From Acidobacteriota bacterium (lineage in GTDB: Bacteria; Acidobacteriota; Blastocatellia; HR10): 64,000 bases of DNA. A model generated the notes under the pieces. It was not told the DNA's origin and made no database searches. It saw nothing but the letters and a program-made list of their open reading frames with translations. How positions within the stretch are numbered: the stretch's first letter is position 1; each line of letters begins with the position of its first letter. The stretch is from positions 414,351 to 478,350 of the forward strand of contig JAUQQC010000001.1 of assembly GCA_030550025.1 (NCBI GenBank), given 5' to 3'. Positions 58,273-64,000 of the stretch are shown here, one piece after another. The position numbers and the translations under genes were made by a program.

Positions 58273-59079
58273 ATGATGAGGCGCATGGGGACTGCGATCC
58301 TGCTCCTCTTAGGGGGTGGAGGATTGATTTTCGCTCACGACCTTTTCCTGAAGCTGGACATCTACACCTTGGCGCCACGTGCGCGGACGCGGGTGTGGGT
58401 GTTTAACGGGACGTTCGAGCAGAGCGAAGCGGCCGTTGCGCGCGATCGGGTCGTCGAGATCGCTATGCTCGCCCCTTCGGGGAGGCGGCGTGTGCCGGTG
58501 GAGAAGTGGCAAGAAGAGGGCGCGCGCTCATGCTTTGAGCTGGAGGTGGAGGAGGCGGGGACATATGTGGCGGGCGTGGCTCTGGCGCCGCGGGAGATCG
58601 CGCTGACGGCCGAACAGTTCAACGCCTACCTCGAACATGAGGGGCTTTCGGACATGCTTGCCTGGCGTCGCCAAAAGGGGGAGCTGCAAAAGGGAGCGCG
58701 TGAGCGTTATGCGAAATACGCGAAGGTGATCTTCCAAGTGGGAGAGCGACGGACGGAGGCCTTCCGGCATCCGCTTGGCTTTCCAGTGGAGATCCTGCTG
58801 GAAGAACATCCATTGGATTTGCGAGTGGGGGGCGTACTGCGGGTGAGGTGTCTGAAAGACGGACGACCGCTTCCGAAACAGGTGGTGTTGGCAGGGTGGG
58901 AAGGGACGCCGCCGTTGAGGGCACGAACGGATGCCGAGGGGATTGCTCGCTTCGACATCCGGAAAGCCGGGATGTGGTACGTCAAATTCATCCATATGGT
59001 GCCGGTCTCGGATTCGAGCCTTGACTATCAGTCTTGGTGGGCGACGTTGACGTTTGAGATTAAGTCGCGAGGCAACTAA
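58273..59079 (+). CDS. DUF4198 domain-containing exported protein
   Basis: A 268-residue protein with a signal peptide (GTAILLLLGGGGLIFAHDLF) and the characteristic start of DUF4198 proteins, AHDLFLKLDIYTLAPRARTR. Two beta-rich domains follow; the second has LDLRVGGVLRVRCLKDGRPL and the carboxypeptidase-regulatory-like RTDAEGIARFDIRKAGMWYV. Related proteins occur near metal-uptake or efflux genes (Ni/Co), but here the neighbours do not specify a metal. CGGAGGGG directly precedes the ATG at 58273. It is convergent with pyrG. Confidence 0.78.
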   Translation: MMRRMGTAILLLLGGGGLIFAHDLFLKLDIYTLAPRARTRVWVFNGTFEQSEAAVARDRVVEIAMLAPSGRRRVPVEKWQEEGARSCFELEVEEAGTYVAGVALAPREIALTAEQFNAYLEHEGLSDMLAWRRQKGELQKGARERYAKYAKVIFQVGERRTEAFRHPLGFPVEILLEEHPLDLRVGGVLRVRCLKDGRPLPKQVVLAGWEGTPPLRARTDAEGIARFDIRKAGMWYVKFIHMVPVSDSSLDYQSWWATLTFEIKSRGN

Positions 59080-59135
59080 GAGAGCCTCAGCCTCGCCGAC
59101 TCAGACGTTGAGACATCTCTCCTTCGGAAGAGAAC

Positions 59136-59155
59136 GTCTGCCCTTTGGAGCAGAC
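59136..59155. terminator. Hairpin between convergent genes
   Basis: GTCTGC (59136-59141) and GCAGAC (59150-59155) form a 6-bp stem with an 8-nt loop in the 86-bp gap between the DUF4198 gene and pyrG. There is no T-run, so it is a weak call. Confidence 0.35.
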
Positions 59156-59165
59156 TGCGCGCACG

Positions 59166-61247
<2,082 letters not shown>

Positions 61248-62186
61248 ATGATGAGTCAGTGGACGATTCGGCCTTGGACTTTGGTCCGGCACGGGATGTT
61301 CGCCATCGCCGTGGTTCTCTTCGGGTTTCCGATTCAACCTGAGAATCTGAAGATCATTCGCGAGAAGACCGAAGCGCGACTTCGGGAGATCGTCGCCAGC
61401 GCGCGCGGCGCGATGGGACTCGTCGTCGTGGATCTGGTGAGCGGGGAGCGGATGGCCATCAACGAGAACCTCACGTTCCCGCAAGGGAGCGCGATCAAGG
61501 TCCCCATTCTCATGGAGGTCTACAAACAGGCGCATGAGGGACGGTTTCGGCTGACGGATCGGCGGCGCATCGAGAAGGCATCTATGGTCGGCGGAAGTGG
61601 AATCCTGAAGGAATTCGGTGACGGGATGTCCGAGCTGAGCATCTACGACCTGTGCGTGTTGATGGTCGTGTTGAGCGATAATACGGCGACTAATCTGCTC
61701 ATTGATCTCGTCGGGATGGAGAATGTCAATCGAACGATGGCGTCGCTCGGGCTCGCGCGCACGCGCTTGCAGCGGAGGATGATCGATCCGGCGGCATCGG
61801 CGCGAGGCGAGGAGAACCTCTCGACGCCGGCCGAAGCGGCGCGCCTCATGGAGATCCTCTATCGCGGCGAGTTCATCAATCGCGATGTCTGTGAGCAGAT
61901 CCTCGCCATCTTGAAGAAGCCGAAGCGAACGGCCTTGAGTTCGGGAGTGCCCTCGGACGTGCCCATCGCGTCGAAGCCGGGGGGGATCCCCGGAGTCTCA
62001 ACGGAATGGGCGATCGTCTATCTCAAGGAGCGTCCCTACGTGCTCGTCGTCATGGAGAACTATGGGATAGGTGAGGAGGCGTCCGCTGCTTTCCGAGATA
62101 TCTCGCGAACCGTGTACGACTATTTCTGGCGATTGGGGAGGGCGACGCGCTACGGGACCTATGTGGATCCGGCGCTCTTGAAATGA
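61248..62186 (+). CDS. Class A beta-lactamase-like serine hydrolase
   Basis: A 312-residue protein with an N-terminal hydrophobic segment (FAIAVVLFGF) for export. The active-site motifs are in order: SAIK (Ser81, Lys84), SDN (Ser143-Asn145), a Glu-Glu-Asn near residue 189, and KPG at 243-245 instead of the usual KTG. The fold is that of class A beta-lactamases, but many such proteins in environmental bacteria are peptidases or esterases, so resistance should not be assumed. GGGGAGGTGAGAGG precedes the ATG. It is convergent with the acyltransferase gene. Confidence 0.83.
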   Translation: MMSQWTIRPWTLVRHGMFAIAVVLFGFPIQPENLKIIREKTEARLREIVASARGAMGLVVVDLVSGERMAINENLTFPQGSAIKVPILMEVYKQAHEGRFRLTDRRRIEKASMVGGSGILKEFGDGMSELSIYDLCVLMVVLSDNTATNLLIDLVGMENVNRTMASLGLARTRLQRRMIDPAASARGEENLSTPAEAARLMEILYRGEFINRDVCEQILAILKKPKRTALSSGVPSDVPIASKPGGIPGVSTEWAIVYLKERPYVLVVMENYGIGEEASAAFRDISRTVYDYFWRLGRATRYGTYVDPALLK

Positions 62187-62212
62187 GGATATCCCTTTTG
62201 CTGATGCCTCGG

Positions 62213-63367
62213 TTAAATCTTGATGAAGATACGCCTGCGGTACAGAAGTGCCATCGGTACGAGCCAGACTCCCGTGTAGGCTAAGGCGAAGAGGAGCGAC
62301 CCCTTCCATGGGCCTGCCCATGAGGCGAAGAGGGTTTCGTAGAGGTAGGCTTTCAATGAGATCGAAGTTCCATCCGGTCGAGCCATCTTGTATATGGTCA
62401 TCACACGGGCAACGAGTCCTGAGAGCACGAAGACCGCGATCGGGTTCATCCCGAAGATGACGAAAGGGAGGAGCGGTCGGCGAAGTCCCTTTACTTCGAC
62501 CATCCAAAAACACACAGCGAGGAAGAGAAGCGCCATCCCACCGGTGAAGATGGCATAGGAGCTGGTCCAGAGGTTTTTGTTAATCGGGAACCAGGGGTTC
62601 AGCCCTTGTCCGAGAGCAACGCCAACGATTCCCGCGCCGATGAGTCCGAGCACCTTCTCCCGCGCCGTTCGAGATGAAGCGAGCCAATGGGCGGTCAATG
62701 CGCCGAAGAGCGTCGTGGCGATGGCCGGAATCGTACTCAGGATTCCCTCCGGGTCCCATGTGGGCCGATAGAGGTGTCCCCGCAGGAGCCGGAGGTCGAG
62801 ATAGGCAGCGAGATTCCCCTCCGGGGTGAGTACGCCAGCTCCGTAGCCGGGGACCGGCACGAACTTCATCATCGCCCAATAGGCCACGAGCAGCGCCGCG
62901 GCCACGAGTGCTTGCCCCCTCACCCTCACTTTCAGGACGATGAGAGCCGCGAAGAAGTAGCACAAGGCGATGCGTTGCAAAACCCCAGGGATGCGAATCC
63001 GTGAGAGATCGAAGTGGGGGAATCCGTTCAAGAACAGGCCGAGGGCGAAGAGGATGAGCGTGCGGCGGACGATATGTCCCAAAATCGCGCGTCGGCTCTC
63101 ACCGCGAGCAAGACGTCGTCCAAGGGCCAGAGGGATCGCCACGCCCACGATGAAGAGGAAGAAGGGGAAGATCAGATCCGTCGGCGTCCATCCATGCCAC
63201 TGGGCGTGCGCCAGCGGCGGATACACGTAGCTCCAACTGCCCGGATTGTTCACGACGATCATGCCCGCGATAGTGATTCCGCGGAAGACATCAAGGGAGA
63301 TCATCCGCTGGCCCTTCGAGGCGAGCGGGGACGGATCGAAGGATCGTAGCGGCGATCGCGCGTCCAT
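62213..63367 (-). CDS. HGSNAT-like membrane acyltransferase (DUF5009/DUF1624 family)
   Basis: A 384-residue protein with about ten membrane helices. The N-terminal text SLDVFRGITIAGMIVVNNPG and the segment HAQWHGWTPTDLIFPFFLFI, which holds the conserved His, are diagnostic of heparan-alpha-glucosaminide N-acetyltransferase-like proteins. In bacteria these are thought to acetylate glucosamine in cell-wall or polysaccharide fragments across the membrane. The ATG at 63367 is preferred (GGGAGGA lies 12 nt upstream); in-frame starts at 63448 and 63523 add a polar, unconserved tail. Confidence 0.83.
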   Translation of the reverse strand: MDARSPLRSFDPSPLASKGQRMISLDVFRGITIAGMIVVNNPGSWSYVYPPLAHAQWHGWTPTDLIFPFFLFIVGVAIPLALGRRLARGESRRAILGHIVRRTLILFALGLFLNGFPHFDLSRIRIPGVLQRIALCYFFAALIVLKVRVRGQALVAAALLVAYWAMMKFVPVPGYGAGVLTPEGNLAAYLDLRLLRGHLYRPTWDPEGILSTIPAIATTLFGALTAHWLASSRTAREKVLGLIGAGIVGVALGQGLNPWFPINKNLWTSSYAIFTGGMALLFLAVCFWMVEVKGLRRPLLPFVIFGMNPIAVFVLSGLVARVMTIYKMARPDGTSISLKAYLYETLFASWAGPWKGSLLFALAYTGVWLVPMALLYRRRIFIKI

Positions 63368-63900
63368 CAACACTCGCCGTCCTCCCACTTCGACGCGACG
63401 CCATCTTACCTGAGAGCCGTTTGAGGAATCAAGGGAAACGCGCCGCATCGCCGCGCGTTCATTGATGCGCGTGATGACCGGAGCGCGTGGTTTCTCCGTC
63501 GCTGGGGGCGAGCGGGAGCTCACCGGGCGAAAATCGCTGGGGTAGATTACGCGACCCCTCCCTGCTCATTTTCAAGGGGATCGCCCGGATGATACCTTTG
63601 CGCATCGCTGAGGTTAGCGGGGTAGATGACGTCGTCCATGAGGAAATCGCATCTTGGTTCCTGAGCCGAGTCGTGCAGTTTCCGTCAGCGCTCCATTTGA
63701 GGGCATGGGGCGTCCCAAGAGCTCTTTCTGGAGAGTTGATAGCTCTTCCGAGCGGCTTGGGGGTCGTTCGAGGGGGACTGATTGTTTGGTGTGTGACTCG
63801 GGCTGAAATAAAACATGAGTCTGATAACGCAAAGCATCATTGAGTTGCGCTTGAGGAGCGGAACTCGCACAGCGTTTTGGTTTAGATCTTCGTGGGCGAA
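63368..63900. other. Intergenic region, no gene recognised
   Basis: About 530 bp. A plus-strand open frame from the ATG at 63589 to 63843 (84 codons) has a weak AAGGGGA ahead of it but no recognisable family, and a minus-strand frame overlaps it. I do not call either. Confidence 0.4.
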
Positions 63901-63929
63901 TTGACGAATAAGATGGGAGGCGCTAAAAT
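63901..63929 (+). promoter_or_regulatory. Sigma70-type promoter for tRNA-Glu
   Basis: TTGACG (63901-63906) and TAAAAT (63924-63929) are 17 bp apart and end 17 bp before the tRNA gene. Confidence 0.7.
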
Positions 63930-63946
63930 TTCCCTCCGAAATGGGT

Positions 63947-64000
63947 GCCGCTATGGTGTAAGTGGTTAACACGCAGGCCTCTCAAGCCTGAGAGTGCGGG
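63947..64000 (+). tRNA. tRNA-Glu (anticodon CTC), 3' end outside the window
   Basis: The first 54 nt of a tRNA. The 5' acceptor strand is GCCGCTA. The D-arm has GTGT/ACAC pairs around AAGTGGTTA. The anticodon arm CAGGC-CTCTCAA-GCCTG has T33, anticodon CTC and A37. The T-stem begins GCGGG at the window edge. The cloverleaf fits without mismatches. Only one anticodon reading is possible from the loop. Confidence 0.85.

Noticed and set aside
57863-58378. Minus-strand frame whose end (VRAEVSRLTANGASPSEFKG) recalls the 3' region of IS605-type TnpB genes
   Set aside because: No RuvC motifs, zinc-finger Cys or upstream transposase text is present, so the likeness may be chance; the DUF4198 gene overlaps it on the other strand.
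63589-63843. 84-codon plus-strand frame near the right end
   Set aside because: It has a weak ribosome-binding site, no family and a competing minus-strand frame; the evidence is too thin.

Overview
The window looks like an uncultured member of the Acidobacteriota, possibly a thermophilic lineage. The evidence is high GC, a very long exported outer-membrane protein with an N-terminal carboxypeptidase-regulatory-like domain (a family greatly expanded in that phylum), a VWFA-related exported protein of the acidobacterial type, and many exported beta-propeller and amidohydrolase proteins. This is inference from protein families; no 16S gene is present.

Layout. 1-3.5 kb: lysine and peptidoglycan genes dapA(end)-dapD-murB-murA. 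3.6-10 kb: exported TolB-propeller amidohydrolase, flavin reductase, N-acyl-D-amino-acid deacylase, 2OG-Fe(II) oxygenase. 10.4-15.3 kb: a 62-aa gene, then the glutamate synthase large subunit. 15.3-24.5 kb: a minus-strand cluster of an exported protein, a miniature outer-membrane protein, an alpha/beta hydrolase, a full-length outer-membrane protein, aldehyde dehydrogenase, a second hydrolase and alcohol dehydrogenase. 24.5-30.4 kb: a decayed accessory island with pseudogenes, a relic integron (5' fragment of an integrase gene, attC sites, two cassettes encoding nuclease-fold proteins, a methyltransferase that may be a third) and a transposase remnant. 30.4-35.6 kb: an acyl-CoA metabolism operon ending in a tandem TetR-TetR protein. 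35.7-43.9 kb: ABC-class ATPase, DUF488 protein, redoxin-like protein, malQ, a coiled-coil protein with a 42-bp tandem repeat, and polA. 44-49.2 kb: WD40 lipoprotein, OmpA-family protein, VWFA protein, sodium:solute symporter. 49.5-50.3 kb: a 45-codon peptide gene plus an exported propeller gene behind a promoter-like element whose spacer is a (GA)n microsatellite. 50.5-57.8 kb: rpsU, then a minus-strand tripartite RND efflux operon with a universal stress protein. 58.2-64 kb: DUF4198 protein, pyrG, class A beta-lactamase-like serine hydrolase, HGSNAT-like acyltransferase, and the 5' part of a tRNA-Glu at the right edge.

The items most worth following up are the relic integron, in which an integrase fragment is joined to half an attC and lies on the same strand as the cassettes; the possible phase-variable promoter in front of the peptide/propeller pair; the miniature outer-membrane protein; the tandem TetR regulator with a candidate operator at the head of its own operon; the KASIII-like enzyme with a rewritten catalytic triad; and a MurA with Asp in place of the fosfomycin-target Cys.
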